Assembly: GCA_945897725.1 (NCBI GenBank)
Contig: CAMDFR010000002.1
Coordinates: forward strand, 1 to 64,000
Reading direction: 5' to 3'
DNA from: Chitinophaga pinensis
GTDB taxonomy: Bacteria > Bacteroidota > Bacteroidia > Chitinophagales > CAMDFR01
DNA: 64,000 nt
The notes under the pieces: generated by a model
Told to the model about the DNA's origin: nothing
What the model saw: only the letters and a program-made list of their open reading frames with translations
Databases searched by the model: none
Shown here: positions 9,321 through 18,382 of the stretch, piece after piece
Layout: each line of letters begins with the position of its first letter
How positions within the stretch are numbered: position 1 is the stretch's first letter
Made by a program: the position numbers and the translations under genes

Positions 9321-10265
9321 ATGACGTATAAGAGATATATTTTAGTGACCGGTGGTGCAGGATTTGTAGGCAGCTGGATGGCGAAAAGGATGATTTCGGA
9401 CCCTGCTAATTTTGTGGTAATCGTAGATAATTTATTAACAGGAAGCCTGCGCAGACTGCCTTCTAAAGAATTAAGCAATTGGCGTTTTGTAAAAGGTGAC
9501 GTGAATAATTATGATGAGTTGGCGGCTATCCTGCTGAGCAATAATTTCGATTATGTGTTTCATTATGCGGCTGTAGTTGGTGTTAAACGGACCTTAGACA
9601 ATCCTATCATGGTATTGAATGACATTCAAGGCTTCAAATATTTGTTGGATTTGTGTAAGAATACAGGTGTACAAAGAGTCTTCTTTTCATCATCGTCAGA
9701 AGTATATGGCGAACCATTTGAGCATCCACAAAACGAGTTAACCACGCCTTTAAATTCACGTCTTCCTTATGCGGTTGTAAAAAATGTAGGCGAATCTTTT
9801 TTGAAGTCTTATGAAAAAGAATATGGCTTAAGCTATACGGTGTTTCGTTTCTTTAATACTTATGGTCCGAAGCAAAGCACGGATTTTGTGATGTCGAAAT
9901 TTATTAAGGAAGCATTGGCTGGTAAAGATTTGACGATATATGGTGATGGTTTGCAAACAAGAACTTTTTGCTTTATTGAAGACAATATTGAGGCTACTGC
10001 CAATGCCGCTTATGGAGATAAATTTATCAATGATGTGGTGAATATTGGTAGTGATAATGAGGTGACAATTATTGATTTGGCAAAAACGATTATTCGCTTG
10101 AGCGGTTCTAGTTCTGGTCTTAAATTTTTGCCACCCTTGGAAGAAGGCGATATGACACGAAGAAAACCAGATATCTCTAAAATGAGAACTTTATTGGGCA
10201 GAGATTTAACATCGATGGAAGTAGGTATTCAGCGTTTGCTTGAGAATCCCAAATCAATTATTTAA
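9321..10265 (+). CDS. NAD-dependent epimerase/dehydratase (extended SDR)
   Basis: TGGAGFVGSWMAKRM, FSSSSEVYG, YAVVKN; 1-bp gap from rfbA. Confidence 0.9.
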   Translation: MTYKRYILVTGGAGFVGSWMAKRMISDPANFVVIVDNLLTGSLRRLPSKELSNWRFVKGDVNNYDELAAILLSNNFDYVFHYAAVVGVKRTLDNPIMVLNDIQGFKYLLDLCKNTGVQRVFFSSSSEVYGEPFEHPQNELTTPLNSRLPYAVVKNVGESFLKSYEKEYGLSYTVFRFFNTYGPKQSTDFVMSKFIKEALAGKDLTIYGDGLQTRTFCFIEDNIEATANAAYGDKFINDVVNIGSDNEVTIIDLAKTIIRLSGSSSGLKFLPPLEEGDMTRRKPDISKMRTLLGRDLTSMEVGIQRLLENPKSII

Positions 10266-10268
10266 TAG

Positions 10269-11291
10269 ATGTCGAAAGTATTGGTAACAGGTGGTTGTGG
10301 CTATATAGGCTCACATATGATTGTCGACTTGTTGCAAAAAGGTTACGACCTTATTTCTGTAGATAATTACAGTAATTCATTCGAAAAAACATATGCAGCT
10401 ATAGAAAAAATCTGTGGCCGTACAGTCGAGTACGAAGCACTTGATTTATGTGATAAAGCGGCAACACTCGCCTTTTTTAAAAATCATCCTGAGATTACTA
10501 GTGTCATTCATTTCGCAGCGCATAAGTCTGTTCCTGAAAGTGTTTTAGACCCGCTTGCCTATTATGAAAACAATATTCAGTCGATGACAAATGTATTGTC
10601 TGCTGTATCTTTTTCAAACATTAAACAATTTGTTTTTTCTTCTTCATGCTCGGTATATGGCAACCCGACCAGCTTGCCTGTGATCGAAGAGAGCCCGATA
10701 AAACCAGCATCTCCCTATGCTTTTAGCAAGCATGTTGGCGAACAAATGATCATGGATTATGTAAAGCAGTATCAAAACTGTCAGTTTCATCTGTTGCGCT
10801 ATTTTAATCCTGCGGGCAATCATGCGTCTGCATTGATAGGTGAATTGCCAAGAAAAGTGTATTTGAATTTGGTGCCTGTTATCACTAGAACGGCCATTGG
10901 CAAATTAGCGCCTATGAAAGTTTTTGGCGACGATTTTAATACGAGGGATGGGTCCTGTATCCGTGATTATGTGCATGTAATGGATATTACAAAAGCACAT
11001 CTTCTGTCCTTGCAGTACATGATAGAAGGCAAGGAGCAAAAGGGTTACGATGTTTTTAATCTAGGAACAGGTAATGGTATTACCACATTAGAGGCGATCC
11101 ATTCTTTTGAAAAAGTGAGTGGAAAAAAATTAGCATTCAACATCGCTGAGCGAAGAGCGGGTGATGTTGAATGCATTTATGCGAATAATGATAAAGCGAA
11201 AAAGGTCTTCGGTTGGGAACCAATGTATTCCTTAGATGACATTATGAAAAGCGCATGGGACTGGGAGTTAAAGCAAGTGGAAAGCGAATAA
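10269..11291 (+). CDS. galE: UDP-glucose 4-epimerase
   Basis: VLVTGGCGYIGSHMIVDLLQKG, SSSCSVYG, YAFSKHVGEQM, RYFNPAGNH. Confidence 0.93.
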   Translation: MSKVLVTGGCGYIGSHMIVDLLQKGYDLISVDNYSNSFEKTYAAIEKICGRTVEYEALDLCDKAATLAFFKNHPEITSVIHFAAHKSVPESVLDPLAYYENNIQSMTNVLSAVSFSNIKQFVFSSSCSVYGNPTSLPVIEESPIKPASPYAFSKHVGEQMIMDYVKQYQNCQFHLLRYFNPAGNHASALIGELPRKVYLNLVPVITRTAIGKLAPMKVFGDDFNTRDGSCIRDYVHVMDITKAHLLSLQYMIEGKEQKGYDVFNLGTGNGITTLEAIHSFEKVSGKKLAFNIAERRAGDVECIYANNDKAKKVFGWEPMYSLDDIMKSAWDWELKQVESE

Positions 11292-11468
11292 GCTAGGTAA
11301 AGAAATGAGTAATACTTTTTGTCTTGCTTCGCTGTTTATAGATGCATCAACTTAAGAATTCATTTTAATTGTTTCCATTGTTCGCATTGGAAATTGTTGT
11401 AGTACAAAGTTCGTCTATCACTTCTACATCATTGCTCTGCACTCTAAATTTTTCTATAAATTATAATG

Positions 11469-11510
11469 CCTTACATTTTCCTTGATGAAAAAGCCACAAA
11501 AAATCAAGGG
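11469..11510. repeat. Dispersed TTTTCCTTGATGAAAAAG..ACAAAAAATCAAGG element, copy 1
   Basis: Near-identical to 15159-15198. Confidence 0.8.
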
Positions 11511-11520
11511 CCAAAAAAAG

Positions 11521-11830
11521 GGACATTCGACACTGATGGGGTCGCACCAATACAAATGTTTGGTCTATAAATGCGCCATCCCTTTGGGATGAGAAAACAC
11601 CTGGTTCCTATTCAACTCCGTAGGTCATTCACCCCAATGGCTTTCGGGAGGAACCATCTCTATTTGAAAGAAGAATTCAATCTCTATTCCAAGGTTTGTG
11701 TCGTCAAAAACCTTTATTTAATAGATCTTTCAGCGTTTTTAATAATTTACCGATTCGTTATTGACGATTCGGCTCTTGAATGGTTTGTGGGGACACAAAC
11801 GATGGTGTTAAGGTATGCTGAAAGCTGAAT
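11521..11830. repeat. Mini-hairpin array, copy 1
   Basis: CATCCC-TTT-GGGATG (11577-11591), AAGGTTT..AAACCTT (11691-11714), GTTTGTG-GGGA-CACAAAC (11783-11800). Confidence 0.7.
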
Positions 11831-11918
11831 GTGTAACTCACTTATACGTAGCCTTAATTAGTCATTTTTAAGTTCTTATATTTTAAGTATATTTACACCA
11901 ATAAACAGCATCTGTGAT

Positions 11919-13037
11919 ATGATAATAGGTATTTTAAAAGAACCCGATTTTGAAAAAAGAGTAGCCTTGCTACCTATAGAAATCAACAATCTTACAAAGC
12001 AAAATATTAATGTTTGGATAGAGCGCAATGCAGGAGCAAAGTCTTTTGCTGGCGATGATGCTTATACGGCTTCCAAAGCAGAGATAAAGGATAGAAAAGA
12101 AATTTTAGAGCAAGCAGATTTGTTGTTTTGTATCAACGGTATCGGTGAATCTGAAATCGCTTCCTTAAAAGAAAACGCTGTCATCTTTGGTATGTTTTCG
12201 CCTTTAGATAATATTGGCCTTATCAAAAATTTTCAACAGAAAAAAATTACTTGTTTCAGTTTAGAGTTTGTGCCTCGTACAACCAGAGCACAAAGCATGG
12301 ACGTATTGAGTAGTATGGCTACCGTGTCTGGATATAAGGCGGTATTGAATGCAGCGATGGAATTGCCACATTTCTTCCCGATGTTTATGACCGCCGCTGG
12401 AACAATCACACCGGCAAAAGTTTTGATACTAGGAGCTGGAGTGGCTGGTTTGCAAGCTATTTCAACGGCTCGACGTTTGGGTGGCGTAGTAGAAGCCTTC
12501 GACGTAAGAAGCGCGGTAAAAGAAGAGGTTCAAAGTTTAGGAGCAAAGTTTGTAGAGGTAGAAGGTGCGAAAGATGACAAGGCAGCAGGTGGATATGCTG
12601 TTGAACAAACCGAAGAATTTAAACAAAAACAACAACAAGCGATTCATTTATCAGCGATAAAAAGCGATGTGATTATTTGTACAGCACAAATACCAGGTAG
12701 AAAAGCACCAGTACTAATCCCTGCATCAACAGTGGCTGAAATGAAGGCTGGTTCTGTGATTGTGGATATGGCAGCCAGTTCGGGTGGCAATTGCGAATTG
12801 ACTAAAAACAACGAAACTGTGGTAAGCAATGGCGTGTCTATCATTGGTAATTCTTATTTGTCTTCCACTATTCCTACAGATGCTAGTAAAATGTATGGCA
12901 AAAACTTGATGAACTTTCTAAAGTTGATTGTTAAAGAAGGGGTATTGGATTTGAATTTCGAAGACGATATTGTAAAAGGTACTTGCATCACGCATGGTGG
13001 AGAGATCACCAACGAAAGAGTAAAGGCACTTGCCTAA
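11919..13037 (+). CDS. pntA: NAD(P) transhydrogenase subunit alpha part 1
   Basis: AlaDH/PNT fold; PAKVLILGAGVAGLQAISTARRLGGVVEAFDVR. Confidence 0.93.
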   Translation: MIIGILKEPDFEKRVALLPIEINNLTKQNINVWIERNAGAKSFAGDDAYTASKAEIKDRKEILEQADLLFCINGIGESEIASLKENAVIFGMFSPLDNIGLIKNFQQKKITCFSLEFVPRTTRAQSMDVLSSMATVSGYKAVLNAAMELPHFFPMFMTAAGTITPAKVLILGAGVAGLQAISTARRLGGVVEAFDVRSAVKEEVQSLGAKFVEVEGAKDDKAAGGYAVEQTEEFKQKQQQAIHLSAIKSDVIICTAQIPGRKAPVLIPASTVAEMKAGSVIVDMAASSGGNCELTKNNETVVSNGVSIIGNSYLSSTIPTDASKMYGKNLMNFLKLIVKEGVLDLNFEDDIVKGTCITHGGEITNERVKALA

Positions 13038-13068
13038 TTAAATTATTGTAGATAAACTTTTAATTATT

Positions 13069-13398
13069 ATGGATATTAATTTCACACTTTTCTTGATTTT
13101 AAACTTCTTCTATAGCTATAGAGAGTTAATCACGATTGTCATCTTGTCAATTTTTTTAGGAATCGAAATTATTGGCTCCGTGCCGTCTGTATTGCATACG
13201 CCGCTTATGTCAGGCGCCAACGCTATTCACGGGGTGGTGATTATCGGTGCCATCATTGTAATGGGAAAAGCAGAACCAGACAATTATTTAGCCTTGATCT
13301 TGGGGTTCCTAGCCGTAATCCTTGGTACACTTAACGTGGTGGGTGGTTTTGTGGTAACCGATAGAATGTTGGAGATGTTTAAAAAGAAGAAAAAATAG
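13069..13398 (+). CDS. NAD(P) transhydrogenase subunit alpha part 2 (membrane segment)
   Basis: IEIIGSVPSVLHTPLMSGANAIHGVVIIGAI; located between pntA and pntB. Confidence 0.93.
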   Translation: MDINFTLFLILNFFYSYRELITIVILSIFLGIEIIGSVPSVLHTPLMSGANAIHGVVIIGAIIVMGKAEPDNYLALILGFLAVILGTLNVVGGFVVTDRMLEMFKKKKK

Positions 13399-13484
13399 GG
13401 AAGCTTTTTTGCTGCGCTTCTTTCGCATAAGAAGTTTGGAAAGGAGAATGCTTTACATACAAATAAAAATAGAACACAAAATAT

Positions 13485-14921
13485 ATGGAAACGAATTTAC
13501 TTGAAATTATATACTTGATTGGTTCAATCACTTTTATTTTAGGATTGAAAATGTTAAGCCATCCCGATTCGGCAAGAAAGGGAAACCTCATTGCAGCAGC
13601 AGGTATGATCACGGCTATTTTCGGTACGATCTTTTTGTATCACGATGTTGAAGGAAACAGTCTTGGTAATTATATTTGGATTTTTGCAGCTTTGATTATC
13701 GGTACTGTTGTAGGTTTTTATTCTGCCAAAAAAGTACAAATGACAGCCATGCCCGAAATGGTTTCTTTGTTCAATGGAATGGGTGGGGCATGTGCGGCCA
13801 TCATTTCTATCGTTGAGTTGAATCACTTTTTTCATGCGCCACACCCGATAGAATCATTCGTCACCAATGGGCATCCATTGTTGAATGGACAAGTATTGAT
13901 CATGTCTTTAGGTTTAATCATTGGTTCTGTTTCCTTTGCTGGAAGTATGGTGGCTTGGGGTAAATTGAATGGTAAGGTAAAAGATTTTTCTTTCCCTGGT
14001 CAGCAGTTTATGAATATCGGTTTAATGCTCGCTATCTTAGCATTGACAGTGTTCATGATGTTCGTAGATGTAGAAACGGCGCAAATGTTGATGTATGTGA
14101 TTTTTAGTTTGTCTCTTGTCTATGGAGTTTTATTTGTATTTCCAATTGGCGGAGCAGATATGCCAGTGGTTATTTCTTTATTAAATTCATTTACTGGTGT
14201 GGCTGCTGCCTGTGGAGGGTTCTTGTATAGTAACTCGGTAATGTTAACGGGTGGTATTTTAGTGGGTTCTGCAGGAACCATTTTAACGATCTTGATGTGT
14301 AAAGCGATGAATCGTTCTTTGATGAATGTTATCATCGGTTCGTTTGGTGGGGCAAGTGCTTCAAATCCAGCTGCAGCAGGCGCCGCAGGGGATATTCGTG
14401 AAATCACGATGAATGATACTGCGGTATTGTTGAGCTATAGTAAAAGTGTAGTGATCGTTCCAGGATACGGATTAGCGGTTGCTCAAGCACAACATGTTTG
14501 TCATGAATTAGAAAAAACATTAGAAGAAAAAGGTGTTGAAGTGAGATATGCGATTCATCCAGTGGCAGGTCGTATGCCAGGCCACATGAACGTTTTACTC
14601 GCAGAAGCAGATGTTCCTTATACTAAATTGTTGGAGATGGAAGAAATCAATCCTGAGTTTCCAAATACTGACGTTGTATTGGTGATTGGTGCCAATGACG
14701 TTGTAAACCCTGCTGCAAAACGCGACCCATCAAGTCCTATCTACGGTATGCCGGTATTGGATGTTGAATTGGCCGCTACCACCATCGTCTTGAAAAGAGG
14801 TATGGCAAAAGGTTATGCCGGTATCGAAAATGAACTTTTCTACGAACCAAAAACAAGAATGCTTTTTGGTGATGCCAAAGCTACTTTGCAAAAATTGGTA
14901 GCAGAGATTAAAGCACTTTAA
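13485..14921 (+). CDS. pntB: NAD(P) transhydrogenase subunit beta
   Basis: FNGMGGACAAIIS, IVPGYGLAVAQAQH, HPVAGRMPGHMNVLLAEADVPY, VLVIGANDVVNPAA. Confidence 0.96.
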   Translation: METNLLEIIYLIGSITFILGLKMLSHPDSARKGNLIAAAGMITAIFGTIFLYHDVEGNSLGNYIWIFAALIIGTVVGFYSAKKVQMTAMPEMVSLFNGMGGACAAIISIVELNHFFHAPHPIESFVTNGHPLLNGQVLIMSLGLIIGSVSFAGSMVAWGKLNGKVKDFSFPGQQFMNIGLMLAILALTVFMMFVDVETAQMLMYVIFSLSLVYGVLFVFPIGGADMPVVISLLNSFTGVAAACGGFLYSNSVMLTGGILVGSAGTILTILMCKAMNRSLMNVIIGSFGGASASNPAAAGAAGDIREITMNDTAVLLSYSKSVVIVPGYGLAVAQAQHVCHELEKTLEEKGVEVRYAIHPVAGRMPGHMNVLLAEADVPYTKLLEMEEINPEFPNTDVVLVIGANDVVNPAAKRDPSSPIYGMPVLDVELAATTIVLKRGMAKGYAGIENELFYEPKTRMLFGDAKATLQKLVAEIKAL

Positions 14922-15022
14922 TCAATAATTTCCTATCATTTTCTTGTCATAGTGATATGGCACAAAAAATATTTTTCATAAATTAGAGTAATTTTGTCCT
15001 GCCCTTGTTGCTGTTTCCTTTT

Positions 15023-15157
15023 CGCCCTTGTTGGTGTTATTCACCAACAAGTATTTTTGTTCTGACCGTTCGAAGTTAAAAACATCGGTTTCCCTCCTTT
15101 ATTTGTGTTCCTAACCAAGGGATACAAGTACCGCTACCGCTCATGCCAATTTGGTAG
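15023..15157. repeat. ~135-bp direct repeat, unit 1
   Basis: cgcccttgttggtgttattcaccaacaagtatttttgttctgaccgttcgaagttaaaaacatcggtttccctcc...aagggatacaagtaccgctaccgctcatgccaatttggta; near-identical to unit 2. Confidence 0.93.
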
Positions 15158-15158
15158 C

Positions 15159-15198
15159 CTTACTTTTTCCTTGATGAAAAAGTAACAAAAAATCAAGG
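15159..15198. repeat. Dispersed TTTTTCCTTGATGAAAAAGTAACAAAAAATCAAGG element, copy 2
   Basis: Near-identical to 11469-11510. Confidence 0.8.
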
Positions 15199-15402
15199 CC
15201 TGCACCGGCTAGGGCTAAAACTTCATTGCGTATCGCGGCACAAAAAAAACTCGCTGCGCTCAAACAGTTTTTTGTGCTTATCGCTTCACTTCATTTCGTT
15301 TTAAGCACCTACCCGCTGAGGGCCGTCCTTTCGTTCCAAATGATGTCTTCACATTTCTAAACATTCACAAAACAGTTTCCTACTCTTGTTGGTGTATCTT
15401 TT

Positions 15403-15538
15403 TCGCCCTTGTTGGTGTTATTCACCAACAAGTATTTTTGTTCTGACCGTTCGAAGTTAAAAACATCGGTTTCCCTCCCTTATTGTTGTTCTTCACCAAG
15501 GGATACAAGTACCGCTACCGCTCATGCCAATTTGGTAA
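15403..15538. repeat. ~135-bp direct repeat, unit 2
   Basis: See unit 1 at 15023-15157. Confidence 0.93.
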
Positions 15539-15638
15539 GCTACCTGCCATGAATCTGCTCGTGTAAAAAACTTATGGCATAAATATTGTTTTGCATAAAT
15601 TAGAGCAATCCTCGTTATAAGAAAAGAGCATCTAAACA

Positions 15639-16451
15639 ATGAAAGCAATAAAATTAAGTATATCTATTTTGGTGGTCCTGCTATTGAATTCTTTTTCAAT
15701 CAAAGAAAGCAAGTCGCCCAACAACGAATTTAGCAAACTGAGAAAGATTGATAATAAAGCTTTTCAGGCGGGTGAAAAATTGGAATATCGTTTGCATTAT
15801 GGATTGATTAATGCGGGCACTGCAAGTTTAGCGGTAGAAAAAAGCACGCAAAAAATCGGGAATAGAGAACTCTTGCACATCATCGGCAAAGGCAATACGA
15901 ACAGCTCTTTCGACTGGATGTACAAGGTTCGAGATAGATACGAATCCTACATAGATGCAGAAGGCATTTTTCCATGGTTGTTTGTCAGAGATGTGGATGA
16001 AGGCGGATTTAAAATCAACCAATCGTATGAGTTTTTGCAACATAAACAAACCGTAGCTACTTCAGAAGGAAAAACATTCGAAACACCAGAGGCTGTACAG
16101 GACATGCTTTCTAGTTTTTACTTTGCACGTACCATCGATTTTTCAGATGCCAAAGTCGGAGAAGTTTTTACCATCACTTCTTTTGTCGATGGCAAGGTGT
16201 GGCCACTCAAAATTCGCTTTGCCGGCAGAGAGGAATTGAAAACGAATGGACATAAATATAAGACATTGAAATTTCATCCAGTCGTTCAAACGGGTCGTAT
16301 GTTTAAGGACGAAGAAGATGTCGCTGTCTGGGTTTCGGACGATGAAAATAAAATTCCATTGCTGGCACAAGGCAAAATATTTATCGGCTCCATCAAGATG
16401 GAAATCACTAAGTACGAAGGCTTGGCGCATCCCATTGCTCTGATCGAATAG
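15639..16451 (+). CDS. DUF3108 domain-containing protein
   Basis: AFQAGEKLEYRLHYGLINAGTASLAVEK ... VWVSDDENKIPLLAQGKIFIGSIKMEIT. Confidence 0.85.
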   Translation: MKAIKLSISILVVLLLNSFSIKESKSPNNEFSKLRKIDNKAFQAGEKLEYRLHYGLINAGTASLAVEKSTQKIGNRELLHIIGKGNTNSSFDWMYKVRDRYESYIDAEGIFPWLFVRDVDEGGFKINQSYEFLQHKQTVATSEGKTFETPEAVQDMLSSFYFARTIDFSDAKVGEVFTITSFVDGKVWPLKIRFAGREELKTNGHKYKTLKFHPVVQTGRMFKDEEDVAVWVSDDENKIPLLAQGKIFIGSIKMEITKYEGLAHPIALIE

Positions 16452-16476
16452 TTTTATTTTCATTTCTGAAATTCTT

Positions 16477-16562
16477 GGGCATGCCCCAGCTATGAGATAC
16501 AAGATAGCTGGGTCGGGCTCTTCGGGGTACGAGGTACTCCCTGCGATCCCTCATGCAAATTT
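16477..16562 (-). repeat. Dispersed palindromic element (family P)
   Basis: Reverse complement reads ATTTGCATGAGGGATCGCAGGGAGTACCTCGTACCCCGAAGAGCCCGACCCAGCTATC...GATAGCTGGGGCATGCCC-like. Confidence 0.8.
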
Positions 16563-16714
16563 GACATCCTTTGAAAAAATTGTTTTTAAGCTTTAATTTA
16601 ATTTTTAAAATTGTAGGGTGCGTCACCCACCAACGATTCTGAAGATTACTCACACCCATAGTCACTCTTTGGAGCACTCTGAGAACTTCATGCCGAAATC
16701 TTTATCTTTACCGC

Positions 16715-17350
16715 ATGAATTTACTCAGCAAAGCATTAGATAATTATATCGCCTCTCATAGCTCCGAAGAAGATGCAATTCTCAAAGCATTAGATAGAGA
16801 AACACACCTAAAAGTACTGATGCCACAAATGCTTTCAGGACATGTGCAAGGTAGTTTTCTAAGCCTATTGAGTACCTTGGCGCAACCGAAAAGAATTTTG
16901 GAAATAGGCACCTTTACTGGTTACGCAACGATTTGTTTAGCGAAAGGCATGAGTAAAGATGGTTTGTTGTATACCATCGACATCAATCAAGAGCTAGAAA
17001 CACTCTCGAATAAATATTTTGAAAAGGCAGGCTTAAGAGATAAAATTATTTCTTTATATGGCAATGCTATGCAATTGATACCTGACTTAAAGGAAACTTT
17101 TGATTTGGTTTTTATCGATGCTGACAAATCGAATTATGCCAATTATTATGATTTGGTTTTTGACAAAGTAAGGTCCGGTGGACTTATCATTGCAGACAAT
17201 GTGTTGTGGAGTGGCAAAGTGGTGGACGAAAAAAAGGATAAGGATACGCTAGCAATGCATCTCTTCAATCAAAAAATTCAAGAAGACCAAAGGGTAGAGA
17301 ATGTTTTGATTTCTGTGAGAGATGGATTGATGATTGCAAGAAAAAAATAA
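16715..17350 (+). CDS. SAM-dependent O-methyltransferase (caffeoyl-CoA OMT/COMT-like)
   Basis: ILEIGTFTGYATICLAKGM, DLVFIDADKSNYANYYDLVFDKVRSGGLIIADNVLWSG. Confidence 0.93.
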   Translation: MNLLSKALDNYIASHSSEEDAILKALDRETHLKVLMPQMLSGHVQGSFLSLLSTLAQPKRILEIGTFTGYATICLAKGMSKDGLLYTIDINQELETLSNKYFEKAGLRDKIISLYGNAMQLIPDLKETFDLVFIDADKSNYANYYDLVFDKVRSGGLIIADNVLWSGKVVDEKKDKDTLAMHLFNQKIQEDQRVENVLISVRDGLMIARKK

Positions 17351-17374
17351 TCGATCGGTTCTGATAGGTCTCAT

Positions 17375-18289
17375 TTATTCATAATGGCAATTGCCATGCT
17401 CGCAGTCATATTCTATTTGTTTATCCTTGATACCAGTTTTTAAATCGGCAATCCTTTGACTGATTCTATCATGGTCTTCATCTGTAATCATAGGAGCGCC
17501 GGCCAAGACTTTTTCCAACTCTGCTAATACTTGGCTCTTACTTTTTCCAAACTTTGAATAGCTAAGAATGTCGTTGATAAGATCAGCATACAAGCTCGTT
17601 AATTGGCTTTTAAAAGAAGTCCCAGCTGTTTCTTGAGCAGCTATACTGGTCAATATTTTTGTAACCGTATAATCACCTAGTTTCATATATCCACTATAGT
17701 CCGTGGTTTGTGTCATCCAAATAGGAAAAGAAATTTCCTTATTTCCTTCAGCACCATAGGTTTCTATCATCAAATTAAAAAAGGCGTCATCATCTTTTTG
17801 CTTCGTACTTTTCGAAAGCTTTAAAAAAGCATCCTTAGCAATCACAAAATAGGGTTCAGTCTCTTCCGCTACATAGGTAAACTTGAAAAGTTTAGTTTTC
17901 GCAGCAAACGTATCGCAAGACATCGTAAATAGTGCTTTCAGTGAATCACGCTTCAAGATCTTTTCTTTTTCAAACTGAAGCCCAATACATTCATTCAAAA
18001 TGCTTTGAATAGAAAGCGCCTGTGCATATACGGTGGCCACATCAGCACTGCTTTTGGCGCCATTTAAAGCAATACTTAAATTTTGGAGTTTATAATCAAG
18101 TCCCGATTTCAATTGTAGTTCATAGGTATTGGGCATCATCATTGAGTCCTGCGTACGGCTTACGGCAGAGTCAATAAACGTATCATTGTTGTCTTGTGGA
18201 ACGGTTTCTTGTTTTGGGTTTGAGGGTTGACATGCATAGAAGAAGAGGGCTATTAAACAGAAAATAAAAATATAGCGAGTTCTTTTCAT
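17375..18289 (-). CDS. Putative lipoprotein of unknown function
   Basis: Lipobox-like MKRTRYIFIFCLIALFFYAC; intact 304-aa ORF. Confidence 0.75.
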   Translation of the reverse strand: MKRTRYIFIFCLIALFFYACQPSNPKQETVPQDNNDTFIDSAVSRTQDSMMMPNTYELQLKSGLDYKLQNLSIALNGAKSSADVATVYAQALSIQSILNECIGLQFEKEKILKRDSLKALFTMSCDTFAAKTKLFKFTYVAEETEPYFVIAKDAFLKLSKSTKQKDDDAFFNLMIETYGAEGNKEISFPIWMTQTTDYSGYMKLGDYTVTKILTSIAAQETAGTSFKSQLTSLYADLINDILSYSKFGKSKSQVLAELEKVLAGAPMITDEDHDRISQRIADLKTGIKDKQIEYDCEHGNCHYE

Positions 18290-18382
18290 CTTGTAAAATT
18301 AAATGATTTAGTTGAATGAAAATTAATTAATCAATAGCCTACAAAAAAATAAAATAAATAAGGATTAATGTAACTTTGCCAA

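Noticed and set aside
11571-11828. 85-aa ORF downstream of galE
   Set aside because: Overlaps the mini-hairpin array; composition explained by palindromes rather than coding.
15023-15538. CRISPR-like array suggested by two 135-bp repeats
   Set aside because: Only two units, far too long for CRISPR repeats, no short regular spacers and no cas genes.
16408-16677. 89-aa minus-strand ORF
   Set aside because: Overlaps the 3' end of the DUF3108 gene and a family-P repeat; no recognisable protein features.
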